Positions 36,643 to 46,030 are shown, counted from the first letter of the stretch. The stretch: 46,116 nucleotides of DNA from an uncultured Dehalococcoidia bacterium (GCA_913048295.1 CAJWWK010000015.1:1-46116); one strand, 5' to 3'. Numbers and translations are program-made. The notes: generated from the letters alone by a model not told the origin.

Positions 36643-37088
36643 ATGTGGATCCTCTTCCCGACCTTTGCGGAGGGATGCTTATAGACGGGAAACGACGCCC
36701 AGACCACCGTTCGGCACCCTTGTCATCCTGGACTTGATTGGCTCAGTCGACGCGACGCGGACGCAAGAAGTTGTCATCCCGGACTTGATCCGGGAACTCT
36801 CTCGGATGCGACATGAACCGCGGCGCGTGAGCAAGATTGCCCCGTTCTCAGATGAACGGTATTCGCTCACCAGAAAGGTTCTGAATCCAGTTCAGAATGA
36901 CTATAGCTACGCTGCGTTACATCGCACAAATGAATCATCTTTCGATCATGTCAACAGAGCTAACCCGATTCAGGACCGATGCCCGAGGCCGAGCGTCCTC
37001 ATAGAATCACGTCTCACCAGACTCGCCATCTGAGACGTTCCGATTGCGCCGGGACGACTCCTACCAACACCTCTATCATTGAGCCACG
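36643..37088. other. spacer with dispersed repeat D and hairpins
   Basis: No gene is supported. GTCATCCTGGACTTGAT (36722-36738) and GTCATCCCGGACTTGATCCGGGA (36773-36795) are two units of a short element in which CCCGGA and TCCGGG can pair. A further inverted repeat TTCTGAA-TCCAG-TTCAGAA lies at 36879-36897. The recO promoter is presumably in the last ~100 bases. Confidence 0.5.
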
Positions 37089-37868
37089 ATGACTTCGAGG
37101 CGCCCGATCACATACACCACCGACGGGGTCGTCGTGCGGGTTCTCGATCTTGGCGAGGCCGATCGCATAATCACGCTGGTGACCCCGGTCCACGGCCTTG
37201 TGCGCGGCGTGGCAAAGGCCGCACGAAAGCCGGGGTCGAAGCTCGGCGGGCACCTCGACCTGCTGCGGCACGTCAGCGTTTCCGTACGAGAAACCCGAAC
37301 CCTGCACGGCCTGAGCCAGGTCTCGACAGTTAACGGCTTCAGGGGTTTGCGAGACGACCTCGAAAGGTTCTCCAGGGCTTCGTACGTTTCAGAAATGGCC
37401 GAGCGCTTTTCCGTTGAGGGAGGCTCGAACCAGCCGCTTTTTCGGCTATTAACTCAGGTACTGGGACTACTTGAAAAAACTGAAAACCCCGAGATGGTGG
37501 TTCGCTATTTCGAGATGCGGTTGCTGCAACTCAGCGGTTTTGCACCGGAGCTTTCGCGGTGTGTCGAGACCGGTGTCGAGTTGAAGCCCGGCGACCACCT
37601 GTATTCACCCGATCGTGGCGGGCTGGTAAGTAGCGAATCTCGCCCCGTCGGCGAAACGGCGCTTCTCCCGGCAAGTCTGAACACGATCAAACTTCTGCGG
37701 TTCCTGGCCCGCACCGACGCAGAACAGGCCGACAAAATGAGCGTCAGCGAAGACAAGAACAGGCAGCTTTCCCGAATCCTACGGGCACAGGTCCATCACG
37801 TACTGGACCGCGGACTCCGATCGGAGGCCTTCATGGACGAAGTCAGAACGCGGCCGTACGGGGGCTGA
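37089..37868 (+). CDS. recO: DNA repair protein RecO
   Basis: 259 residues. The N-terminal OB-fold (about 1-85: DGVVVRVLDLGEADRIITLV, then GLVRGVAKAARKPGSKLGG) and the helical C-terminal domain are present. It works with RecR in RecA loading and strand annealing. The zinc site is degenerate: only Cys158 of the first CxxC remains (RCVETG), and the second pair reads GGLVSSES. It starts ATG 37089 after a 446-base spacer. Confidence 0.92.
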   Translation: MTSRRPITYTTDGVVVRVLDLGEADRIITLVTPVHGLVRGVAKAARKPGSKLGGHLDLLRHVSVSVRETRTLHGLSQVSTVNGFRGLRDDLERFSRASYVSEMAERFSVEGGSNQPLFRLLTQVLGLLEKTENPEMVVRYFEMRLLQLSGFAPELSRCVETGVELKPGDHLYSPDRGGLVSSESRPVGETALLPASLNTIKLLRFLARTDAEQADKMSVSEDKNRQLSRILRAQVHHVLDRGLRSEAFMDEVRTRPYGG

Positions 37869-38231
37869 CTCACATGGTCCCTTCCATCCGAAACAACATC
37901 ATATTTCCCGAGCGTGATCGGGGGATGTGCCGCGCGAGTAGTCCCTTCTCCCGCGGGGAGAAGGTTAGGTTGAGGGGGAACGCCCACGACACAGATCGCC
38001 CTCCAAACACCTCCAAAGGCGATGCAAACACCGTCTGAAAAAAGAGCTTGCCTTAACGCGGGGTCAACTTTCCGATGACTAATGTTCCGCCCGTGACCGG
38101 CAACAGATATGACACTCCGACCTCATACATTTGCGTCGAATTGCTACACTCGTTTCAACTGGTATCAAACTCGCGTTGATTGGATCCTCAGCGCGATGTC
38201 AGCAGCTTTTTCGACGAGGTCACTTACCACA
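37869..38231. other. uvrA upstream spacer with repeat B
   Basis: No gene is seen. A family B palindrome, CCCTTCTCCCGCGGGGAGAAGG with a GGTTGAGGGGG tail, lies at 37943-37977. No SOS-type operator of the usual patterns was found by eye. Confidence 0.5.
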
Positions 38232-38256
38232 AGGCCCGGCATTGGGCCTATCTTTT
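38232..38256 (+). terminator. hairpin plus T-run in the uvrA leader (attenuator candidate)
   Basis: AGGCCC (38232-38237) and GGGCCT (38244-38249) enclose a six-base loop and are followed by ATCTTTT. It looks like a short intrinsic terminator, but ends only five bases before the uvrA ATG at 38262, so it may attenuate or mask the start of uvrA. The same AGGCCC/GGGCCT stem occurs in the recR leader and at 41861. Confidence 0.5.
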
Positions 38257-38261
38257 AAAGC

Positions 38262-41200
38262 ATGCCCGACTCGGATATCGTCATTCGCGGCGCACGCGAA
38301 CACAATCTCAAGAACTTCGACATCCGTATTCCGCGCGACACACTCACGGTCATAACCGGTGTTTCGGGGTCCGGCAAGAGCAGCCTCGCCTTCGACACGA
38401 TCTTTGCCGAAGGGCAGCGCCGGTACGTCGAGTCGCTATCCGCCTACGCCCGGCAGTTTCTTGGCCGAATGGAAAAACCCGACGTCGATCACATCGAGGG
38501 GCTCAGCCCGTCCATCTCGATCGACCAGAAGGGTGTATCGAAAAACCCGCGCTCAACGGTCGGGACCGTCACCGAGATTTACGACTACCTACGGTTGTTG
38601 TTCTCAAGAGCCGGGCGTCCCCATTGCTACAACTGCGGCCGACCTGTCGAACGCCAGACCGTTCAGCAGATCGTCGACTCGATCCTGGCGATCGACGAGG
38701 GCACCCGGCTTCAGATACTTGCGCCGATGGTCACTCACATGCGTGGCGAGCACGAGCATATATTCGAAACGGCGCGGAACGATGGCTTCGTACGTGTGCG
38801 GGTCGACGGCGAAACTCGCGACCTCTCGGACGAGTTCAAGCTCGCCAAGACCAAGTGGCACGACATCGAGGTCGTTGTCGACCGGATCATCATTCGCGAA
38901 GACACCGAGCAGGGCAGGCTCACCGAGTCGGTCGAGGCAGCCCTGCGCCTTGCAGGCGGCAATCTGGTCGCCTCAAAGCTGGGCGTTGGCAAAAAAGGAA
39001 AAGACGAAGATGTCGTCTACTCTGAGCACTTCGCCTGCGTCCACTGTGATATCTCGATCCTTGAACTCGAACCGCGCAACTTCTCGTTCAACACGCCGTT
39101 CGGCGCATGCCCTACCTGCACCGGCCTCGGATTCAGCCTCGAAGTCGATCCTGAACTCGTTATCCAGGACAAGTCGCTCAGTCTCAACAAGGGTGCGATC
39201 ACCCCGTGGGCGCGGTCAGGCTCGAACTCTCCGTGGTACCACTCGACCCTCGAATCGCTGGCTGCGCACTACGGTTTTTCGATGGACACCCCGGTGCGCG
39301 AGATGGACCAGGACCAGCTGCGGATCGTCCTGTACGGAACCGGTGGCGAGAAATTGGAGGTGTCGCACCAGACGCAAAAAGGCCGTGTCTACAGCTGGAA
39401 TACCGCGTTCGATGGCGTGATACCGAACATGGAACGACGCCACGTCGATACTGAATCCGACAGCGTCCGTGAGGATATCGCCCGCTACATGGCGCAGCGA
39501 GCATGTGTCACCTGTGGCGGTGCCCGCCTGAAGCCCGAGGCCTTGGCCGTGACCGTACTCGGCATGAATGTTATCGAAGTTACAAGTCAGTCGGTCGAGA
39601 ACGGCCTGAGATGGATACAGGCCTGCCGGACCGGGACCTGGCCCGAATCGGAAACTGGCGAGGCCGCCCAGTCCGGCAAGGCTGCCGAGCCGCTGAGCGA
39701 CCGTGAACAGGCGATCGCCACGCAGATCCTGAAGGAAGTCGAAGCCCGGTTGGGATTCCTTTCGAGGGTGGGGCTCGATTACCTGACCCTGAACCGTGCG
39801 GCGGCAACACTTTCTGGTGGCGAAGGGCAGCGCATCAGACTCGCGACCCAGATCGGCTCGGGTCTGATGGGGGTGCTCTACGTCTGTGACGAGCCATCAG
39901 TCGGACTCCACCCTGCCGACAACGACCGCCTGATCGCGACCCTGAAAAACCTGCGCGATGTGGGCAACACGGTTTTGATCGTCGAGCACGACGAGGCTGT
40001 AATGCGGGCTGCCGATCACATTGTCGACCTCGGTCCGGGGGCGGGTCTGCACGGCGGTCATGTCGTTGTCGAAGGGACGATAGACGATGTCGTTGCCAGC
40101 GAAGAGTCGATGACCGGTGCTTACCTGAGCGGTAGAAAGTCGATTCCCGTCCCGAAGAAGCGCCGCAAGGGCAATGGCAACAGCATCGTCGTGCACGGTG
40201 CGAGGGCAAATAACCTCAAAAATATCTCGATTGCCCTGCCGCTCGGTACCCTGACCTGCATCACAGGCGTTTCCGGTTCTGGAAAGAGCACGCTCGTAAA
40301 CGAGATTCTTTCTAAAAAGCTGGCGCAGCATTTCTACCGTTCAAAGGACCGACCGGGCGAGCACGACGAGGTAACCGGCCTCGAACATATCGATAAGCTC
40401 ATCAACATCGACCAGTCAGCAATTGGCCGTACTCCTCGCTCGAACCCGGCCACTTACACCGGCGTCTTCACCACTATCCGCGAGATTTTCGCTTCAATGC
40501 CCGAAGCGAAGGCCCGCGGTTACAAGGCCGGCAGATTTTCGTTCAACGTGAAGGGCGGAAGGTGCGAAGCGTGCAGTGGTGCCGGGTACGTTCAGATCGA
40601 GATGCAGTTCCTGCCCGACGTCACGGTGCCGTGCGAAGTATGCCTGGGTGCACGCTACAACCGGGAAGCGCTTGAGATCAAGTTCAAAGGCAAGTCGATC
40701 TCCGATGTGCTCGATATGACAGTGTCGGAAGCCGCAAAGCTGTTCGAGAACATTCCGTCGATCGCAACCCGAATGAAAACACTGATCGATGTCGGACTCG
40801 GCTACATCCATCTGGGGCAGCCGGCGACGACGCTCTCGGGCGGCGAGGCGCAGCGAATCAAACTCGCATCCGAGCTCTCAAAGCGTTCGACCGGCCAGAC
40901 GATCTACATTCTCGATGAGCCGACAACCGGGCTGTCGTTCGATGATGCCGCAAAGCTGATGCTGGTCCTTCACCGTCTGGTCAATGTCGGAAACACGGTA
41001 ATCCTGATCGAGCACCACCTCGACATGATCAAAAACGCCGATTGGCTGATCGACCTCGGGCCACTTGCCGGCGAGCGCGGCGGTGAACTCGTCGCCCAGG
41101 GGACCCCTGAGTACGTGGCATCTGTGAAAAAGTCTTCCACCGGCCAGTATTTGAGGAACATGAACGGCATCAGGCCCGACTCGAAGGCACCCGGCACTAT

Positions 41201-41357
41201 TCGTCCCCGCAAACTCAAATCGTCGGTGAACGGTAAAGTCGTCGATGACATCACGTTACCGGATAGACCTGCCAGTTCGCCCAACGGTGCGACAAAGTCA
41301 CGTAGAAACACACGCAGGTGGCGACGTCGCCGACGTGGTGCCGCAACAGCCGGCTGA
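38262..41357 (+). CDS. uvrA: excinuclease ABC subunit A
   Basis: 1031 residues, about 80 longer than usual. It is the damage-recognition ATPase of nucleotide excision repair. Two ABC modules are complete: Walker [10 protein letters not shown] near 35 and GVSGSGKST near 668; signatures [12 protein letters not shown] and [12 protein letters not shown]; zinc fingers [11 protein letters not shown] ... CPTC and CEACSGAG ... CEVC. The extra length is partly a C-terminal tail, low in complexity and very basic ([13 protein letters not shown]), and a short insert after [12 protein letters not shown]. No clear ribosome site precedes ATG 38262; a hairpin sits there instead. Confidence 0.96.
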   Translation: MPDSDIVIRGAREHNLKNFDIRIPRDTLTVITGVSGSGKSSLAFDTIFAEGQRRYVESLSAYARQFLGRMEKPDVDHIEGLSPSISIDQKGVSKNPRSTVGTVTEIYDYLRLLFSRAGRPHCYNCGRPVERQTVQQIVDSILAIDEGTRLQILAPMVTHMRGEHEHIFETARNDGFVRVRVDGETRDLSDEFKLAKTKWHDIEVVVDRIIIREDTEQGRLTESVEAALRLAGGNLVASKLGVGKKGKDEDVVYSEHFACVHCDISILELEPRNFSFNTPFGACPTCTGLGFSLEVDPELVIQDKSLSLNKGAITPWARSGSNSPWYHSTLESLAAHYGFSMDTPVREMDQDQLRIVLYGTGGEKLEVSHQTQKGRVYSWNTAFDGVIPNMERRHVDTESDSVREDIARYMAQRACVTCGGARLKPEALAVTVLGMNVIEVTSQSVENGLRWIQACRTGTWPESETGEAAQSGKAAEPLSDREQAIATQILKEVEARLGFLSRVGLDYLTLNRAAATLSGGEGQRIRLATQIGSGLMGVLYVCDEPSVGLHPADNDRLIATLKNLRDVGNTVLIVEHDEAVMRAADHIVDLGPGAGLHGGHVVVEGTIDDVVASEESMTGAYLSGRKSIPVPKKRRKGNGNSIVVHGARANNLKNISIALPLGTLTCITGVSGSGKSTLVNEILSKKLAQHFYRSKDRPGEHDEVTGLEHIDKLINIDQSAIGRTPRSNPATYTGVFTTIREIFASMPEAKARGYKAGRFSFNVKGGRCEACSGAGYVQIEMQFLPDVTVPCEVCLGARYNREALEIKFKGKSISDVLDMTVSEAAKLFENIPSIATRMKTLIDVGLGYIHLGQPATTLSGGEAQRIKLASELSKRSTGQTIYILDEPTTGLSFDDAAKLMLVLHRLVNVGNTVILIEHHLDMIKNADWLIDLGPLAGERGGELVAQGTPEYVASVKKSSTGQYLRNMNGIRPDSKAPGTIRPRKLKSSVNGKVVDDITLPDRPASSPNGATKSRRNTRRWRRRRRGAATAG

Positions 41358-41580
41358 GCCTCCCCGAACGGGTGAAGCGAGTCGCGTGAACCCGCTGGCT
41401 CACCGCGGCGACACGGGTGGCTCATTTTGATGGGTGATGACTCACAGCCGCGTAGTGTAGCTAGCTTGGAGCCGACCATGTCTGTCGAGGCCTAAAGTTG
41501 TAGTCATCAGATGAACAGGCACTTACTGCAATCAAAAGGGCACTGGGTAATTGATCTGCGGCACGACAAAGGGCAATACG

Positions 41581-41823
41581 ATGACACTCATCAACATCAA
41601 GAGCACTTCAAACGGCACTGCGATCATCCCGGCAAGGGGTGGCCTCGGACTCTTGCTCGGTTCAGGTGAAGAGGGCACAGTTTGCCCCGAGGGTCTTCGA
41701 GGACAGGGTGCATTCTTTGACATGGTGTCACGTGGCCAGATCGCCGAGCAGACACGACTCGGCCGTTCGGCTCGCATCGTGAGCTTCACGCACCCGACCG
41801 ACGATTTCAACCAGGCCGCCTAG
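41581..41823 (+). CDS. small protein, unknown function
   Basis: 80 residues from ATG 41581, with AAGGG eight bases upstream. The N-terminal half has a Gly-rich segment (IIPARGGLGLLLGSGEEG) and one Cys; the C-terminal half is polar (GRSARIVSFTHPTDDFNQAA). I do not recognise a family. It is followed 26 bases later by a very strong perfect hairpin, which supports it being expressed. Confidence 0.55.
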   Translation: MTLINIKSTSNGTAIIPARGGLGLLLGSGEEGTVCPEGLRGQGAFFDMVSRGQIAEQTRLGRSARIVSFTHPTDDFNQAA

Positions 41824-41849
41824 AAGTCAAAACCGAACCACCAGCGTTT

Positions 41850-41893
41850 ACATATTGAACAGGCCCACAGCAATGTGGGCCTGTTCAATATGT
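41850..41893. terminator. perfect 20-bp inverted repeat with GCAA tetraloop
   Basis: The 20 bases 41850-41869 are the exact reverse complement of 41874-41893, around GCAA. As RNA this is a very stable hairpin with a GNRA loop. There is no T-run on either side, so it is either a factor-dependent bidirectional terminator (convergent genes lie on both sides), an mRNA stabiliser or a protein-binding site. Confidence 0.75.
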
Positions 41894-41921
41894 GATTACC
41901 GGTTGCGGGACACTAAAAAAC

Positions 41922-41982
41922 TCATCCTGAGCCCGTCGAAAGGTCGACAGAGGGTCCACACCGTTCGCCTTCAGGATGAACT
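41922..41982. repeat. dispersed repeat A, copy 5, with inverted half
   Basis: TCATCCTGAGCCCGTCGAAAGG (41922-41943) and the inverted CGCCTTCAGGATGA (41967-41980) form a long imperfect palindrome next to the end of the peptidase remnant. Confidence 0.55.
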
Positions 41983-41983
41983 G

Positions 41984-43083
41984 TCAGCCAGTCAGCCAGA
42001 TCACCCGCGGCAACTTGGACAGGACTCCAACTCCGGACTCGGTCACCACGAAGTTGTCCTTCCACTGAATAAAGTCGATCTCGTCTTGGCCAAACGGGAT
42101 CTCTATCGCGCCGTACATGCCAGGCATCCGCGGTGTTACGTCTTTTGTTGGATAGTCGGCAACTCATGGACCGAAAAGCCGATTCCATGGCCGATGTAGA
42201 TGCCCGCGGCATTGCCAACGGCGTTGGTGAGCGGGCGACGGAACTGCCCGAACTGGATCTCAGCAATGGCATCCTCGGCCACCGCGCAGAGTTCCGCCGA
42301 GGTGATGCCCGGTGTTATGGAACGTAGAATGGCCTGCACTACGACGCGCGTTCCCTGCGCATACTTGTGTATCTTCGCAGGCAGATCCGACCCGATATAG
42401 GCGTTGCAGTAAACGTCCGCCGCGTGCCCGCGGAAGCTCGCCCGCCATCGATCTGGATCAGGTCACCCCGCTCGATCTTCCTGTCGACCGGCGACGGCGT
42501 CATCTGGAGGATTCGGCCGGCCTGGAGCGCGAGGTATTCGTAGTTATTTCCGTTGTATGGGGTCTCTCCGCCCTGCATCAACCACTCTTCGGCAATAATC
42601 GCGATGAGATCGCGCTCCGTCATTCCCGGCGCCGCGGCGCGGAATGCAGCCAAGTATCCCGACTCGGTGATCTCGACGGTCTTCCTGATGCGCGCAATCT
42701 CCATCGCCGACTTCACCATGCGCGATCGGCCGACGGCTTCATCGCAATCGACGAACGCTACTTCTAGTAGCGCCGATTTCAGACCGCCCAGTTCGTCCGG
42801 CGTCATTCGAATGGACGATGCCGCCCCGAACTCGAGGCCGATGTTCGCAGCCCCAAGTCCGAACTCCCTGACCGTACTTGCGAGAAGATCGATGTTTGCC
42901 ATCCCGCGCGTGCCCCATATGCGCACATCTTAGAGGGGCGATGTCTGGCGTGCGTTTTCGTCGTGTACCTGGTCGACGAACAGCACGGGCGGCGAGGCCA
43001 GCTTTCAGCATTTCGCCCTGCAGGCTGCTGAACCTGCCTTCGTACTCCGCAAGCGGAAAGTCGAGGTAAGTTGCATCTCGCAT
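41984..43083 (-). pseudogene. M24 family metallopeptidase (Xaa-Pro aminopeptidase-like), degraded
   Basis: The gene starts normally at ATG 43081-43083 (MRDATYLDFPLAEYEGRFSS, then LQGEMLKAGLAA) but then jumps, in another frame, to IWGTRGMANIDLLASTVREF, so most of the N-terminal creatinase-like domain (about 60-80 residues) is missing. The M24 core continues (KSAMEIARIRKTVEITESGY, GDLIQIDGG), changes frame near 42430 (then ADVYCNAYIGSDLP and IGHGIGFSVHELP) and again near 42150 (PGMYGAIEIPFG), ending at TGA 41984-41986. Metal ligands can be recognised but no single frame joins them. Gap length estimated from the family. Confidence 0.8.
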
Positions 43084-43133
43084 ACTGAATCCTTCCCGGT
43101 AACTTACGGTCGCTCGGTATCGAACGACGGACC

Positions 43134-43619
43134 CTAAGGAATGGCGTTCACCAGGTTTTCGCAGGCCGAAATATCGGTCTGACAGAGCAGGACCATGTTC
43201 CCGGCGACCATCTAGGCGTGGTAGCTGGTGTGATTTCCGGTCGAAGTAATAATCCCGGCGCCCGAGTTTGAATTTGGGGAGCGTCCAATAGCAGCCAGCG
43301 CCGATTCGACGCCTGCCGAGTTGGTATCGGCGTGACTGGCGTACTTGCGGATCTCGATATCACGTCGTTCCGAGAAACTGTAATAGACGTTTTGTGCAAG
43401 CGGGACGGTATCGACGTCAAATTCCTTTAAAAGCTTGAAACCGGCAGTCTCAAACTGGTCGACCGTGAAAGTCTCGCCGGTGCGGACAATTAGCGCCTGA
43501 TCTTCGTCCGCCGCCGCACCGATAAAGGTTTCGGTACTCGAATCGTCGGAACCGCAGGCCGCCAGCACCACAGCCGTCAACAGTAAAAGTGCGGCAATGC
43601 CAGCAGATCGCAGATTCAA
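43134..43619 (-). pseudogene. lipoprotein with an in-frame TAG near its C-terminus
   Basis: The start is TTG 43617-43619 after a strong GGGGGGTGAC. A signal peptide with lipobox (LTAVVLAACGSDD) predicts a lipid anchor. The frame reads VDQFETAGFKLLKEFDVDT, YYSFSERRDIEIRKY and STGNHTSYHA, then TAG at 43212-43214 (codon 136), and continues in frame with MVAGNMVLLCQTDISACENL to TAG 43134-43136. The part beyond the stop is coherent (two Cys), so a single nonsense change removed the last ~25 residues, or the stop is read through. The truncated 135-residue lipoprotein may still work. No family name is recognised. Confidence 0.65.
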
Positions 43620-43680
43620 GTCACCCCCCCTCGCCTCCCCCCAACTGGGTCGCCAATACAACACAGACCTTAATAAATCT

Positions 43681-44904
43681 CTACCTCCTGCCGCCCGCCA
43701 ACATAGTCGCTTCCGGGATCGAGCGCAGCCGCATCATGGCAATCGTGCCAACCAATGGACCAATGGCCAGCATGGCGAACGCCCAACCCCAGCCGGAAGA
43801 GTCCCTGATAATCGGCAGCAGCCAGATCGTCACCGCGGTCAACGCGAACCCGATACCAGTCTGGAAAGTGAGCATCGTCCCCCGGTATACCGGATCGCTG
43901 AGTTCGGTCATTGCGGTCGAAAACTGTGCCGAATCGGCTACCACGGCCGCACCCCATATCATCACCAGAACAACGATAAACACGATCAAAACCGTCGAAT
44001 CCGGAGAAAGGAAACCGACGAACGATGCAATGCCACCGCTAACGACCATGGCGATGCTTGCAGTTGCCGTTCGGCCGATTTTTTCCGACCAGACACCCGC
44101 GTAGACACAGGCAGCGGCTCCAAACGCAAAAACCAGGAACGTGAGCGCGCTTGCCAGTTCCAGCCCATCGTCGAGAAGTGGTTTTTCACCAACCACGTAC
44201 AGCATGAAACTACCGATCCAGGTCCACATCGCGTAAATTTCCCACTGGTGACCGAGATATCCGGTGAGCGCCAGTGCCGGACCGCGCTTCGTCAGGGCGC
44301 CAAGGAGGTACCGGGGATTGAACTTCGCACCCCGAACGTCATGAGGCCCATCGGCAACCAGGAATTTCAGCACCAACCCCCCGAGCACCGCGAGTACCGA
44401 GCTGCCGATAATCACGGCCTGCCAGTTTTCAGAGAAAACCGATCTCAGCAGGTGGGGCGATCCCGAACCGATGGTCAGTGCCCCGACCATCGTCCCGAGT
44501 GCGAACCCCCGGCCTGTCGTGTACCAGCCCGATATGATTTTCATGGCCGGTGGGTACACGCCGCCAAGAAAGGCCCCGGTCGCGAATCTGGCCGCGATCA
44601 GCATCGGTGTCGATTCGAGCGGGATCACCAGCAGGTTTGTGGCAGCAGCGAGAACTGCCGATATTGCGAACATCGTGCGTGCGTTAATCAGGTCGGAAAG
44701 GTTGGTGAATGCAATTACGAGTGTTCCAAACACGAAACCCAGTTGAACCGCGATAGTAAGCAGTGCAATGGAAGATTCGTCGATCGATTTTTCGACTTCG
44801 AGTGCGCCAGAAATAGCGTTGGTCGAAAACCAGACCGAAAGAGAAAAGAATGTTGCTGCCGAAATCAGCAGGAGCGCCCGTGAACGTGATCTGGTTTGTC
44901 GCAT
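43681..44904 (-). CDS. MFS transporter, 12-helix
   Basis: 407 residues, about 12 transmembrane helices. Motif A-like residues appear as NLSDLINAR after helix 2, with FATGAFLGGVYPPAMK in helix 4 and GVWSEKIGRT between helices 8 and 9. The layout resembles CynX/NarK-like and metabolite:H+ symporters of the major facilitator superfamily. ATG 44902-44904 begins a typical basic N-terminus. The substrate is not evident; the adjacent lipoprotein gene lies on the same strand, 61 bases downstream. Confidence 0.85.
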   Translation of the reverse strand: MRQTRSRSRALLLISAATFFSLSVWFSTNAISGALEVEKSIDESSIALLTIAVQLGFVFGTLVIAFTNLSDLINARTMFAISAVLAAATNLLVIPLESTPMLIAARFATGAFLGGVYPPAMKIISGWYTTGRGFALGTMVGALTIGSGSPHLLRSVFSENWQAVIIGSSVLAVLGGLVLKFLVADGPHDVRGAKFNPRYLLGALTKRGPALALTGYLGHQWEIYAMWTWIGSFMLYVVGEKPLLDDGLELASALTFLVFAFGAAACVYAGVWSEKIGRTATASIAMVVSGGIASFVGFLSPDSTVLIVFIVVLVMIWGAAVVADSAQFSTAMTELSDPVYRGTMLTFQTGIGFALTAVTIWLLPIIRDSSGWGWAFAMLAIGPLVGTIAMMRLRSIPEATMLAGGRR

Positions 44905-44947
44905 AAGTGTTCGATGTACTGTTGGTGTGACCGGGTTCTAAATTACA

Positions 44948-44990
44948 GCCATCCTGAGCCTGTTGAAGGGCCGAACGGCATTCAGGATCT
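44948..44990. repeat. dispersed repeat A, copy 6
   Basis: CATCCTGAGCCTGTTGAAGGG (44950-44970) followed by the inverted ATTCAGGAT, in the 204-base spacer between the MFS and thioesterase genes, which otherwise holds nothing visible. Confidence 0.55.
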
Positions 44991-45108
44991 GTGCCGACTG
45001 AGCGGGCCCCTCAAACCCGAGAAACCAGCTCAAACCCTACCGCGCCGGAACGAAAGTCGATATCTTTTGGCGAGACGGTCGAGATTTAAAAATATTTTGG
45101 GGAGCAGT

Positions 45109-45618
45109 ATGAGCCAGGACGAATCGGAACGCACTTATTTCCAGGATGGACTTCATGGGAATCATTGCTTCGGCTGCGGGGCGTGGAACGACAGGGGATT
45201 GCGCATCAAGTCGTTTTGGGACGGCGACGAATCGGTATGTGTTTTTGAGCCTGAGCCGCAGCACGCCGCGATGCCTCCGGATGTCATGAACGGCGGGACC
45301 ATCGCCACGGTGATCGACTGCCACAGTGTCTGCTCGGCAATGGCGGACGCCTACCGCACCGAAGGCCGTGAGGTTGGGGAAGGCAACAAAATCTGGTACG
45401 CAACGGCCTCGCTGACGGTGAACTACAGGAAACCAACGCCGATCGACGGCCCGGTTACGGCGCGCGCCAGGCTAATCGAAAAAGGAGCCCGGAAAACGTT
45501 GTTCGCTGTCGACCTCTTCTCCCACAAAGGGGTTTTGACCTGCGATGCGACGGTACTGTCGCTGCGGGTCCCCGATGAATGGGCCGACCCGACAGGCCTC
45601 TTCCAACACCTCGAATAA
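45109..45618 (+). CDS. PaaI/hotdog-fold thioesterase family protein
   Basis: 169 residues from ATG 45109, with GGGGAG four to five bases upstream. The N-terminal segment NHCFGCGAWNDRGLRIKSF is typical of PaaI-like thioesterases; the hotdog core follows, with VMNGGTIATVIDCHSVCSA (active-site region on the long helix), then LTVNYRKPTPIDGPVTARARL. It would hydrolyse acyl-CoA thioesters in the cytosol. The acidic residue often used in catalysis may be the Asp of VIDCH. Substrate unknown. Confidence 0.85.
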   Translation: MSQDESERTYFQDGLHGNHCFGCGAWNDRGLRIKSFWDGDESVCVFEPEPQHAAMPPDVMNGGTIATVIDCHSVCSAMADAYRTEGREVGEGNKIWYATASLTVNYRKPTPIDGPVTARARLIEKGARKTLFAVDLFSHKGVLTCDATVLSLRVPDEWADPTGLFQHLE

Positions 45619-46030
45619 CGAGTGACAGGTCCTCCCTCCCTGCTAGGGAGGGAGGAATTAACGGCAATACCTGGGCAGCTTTCGTATTGGTTCTGAACTG
45701 CGACTTGATTCGCCAAATTTTGAGGAAAAAACAGGGTTTGGTCACTAACTGGTCACAAGCGATTCAAAACTAGTTATCGGCACGGGCTTCCGGTGTAGTC
45801 ATGGTTCTAGGCTATCGTTGACCTAGGAAACGCTGGAGTTGACTGAGATCCTCTTGCATAGCCTGTTTCATTGCAGCCGACGTTTCGGCTTACTCGGTTG
45901 ATCGGCCCCATTCACCGGCGTTTTACCGTGGTGTTAATCTTCGAGGATGCCGGAGAAAACGTGCCAATGGCACCTTGTTATTGCTCTGAGACGCCCGGAG
46001 CATAACGCCACGCCCGGAGGCCAACGGTAT
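45619..46030. other. gene-free spacer with repeats B and C
   Basis: A family B palindrome (CCTCCCTCCCTGCTAGGGAGGGAGG, 45631-45655) and a family C unit (ACGCCCGGAGCATAACGCCACGCCCGGAG, 45991-46019) are present. Nothing coding was recognised in 45661-45985. Confidence 0.5.

Noticed and set aside
38100-38261. SOS operator upstream of uvrA
   Set aside because: No string close to the GAAC-N4-GTTC or CTG-N10-CAG types was found by eye.
43597-44883. 428-residue plus-strand frame opposite the last MFS gene
   Set aside because: It is rich in Arg, His and Gln with no domain, whereas the minus strand encodes a clear 12-helix transporter.
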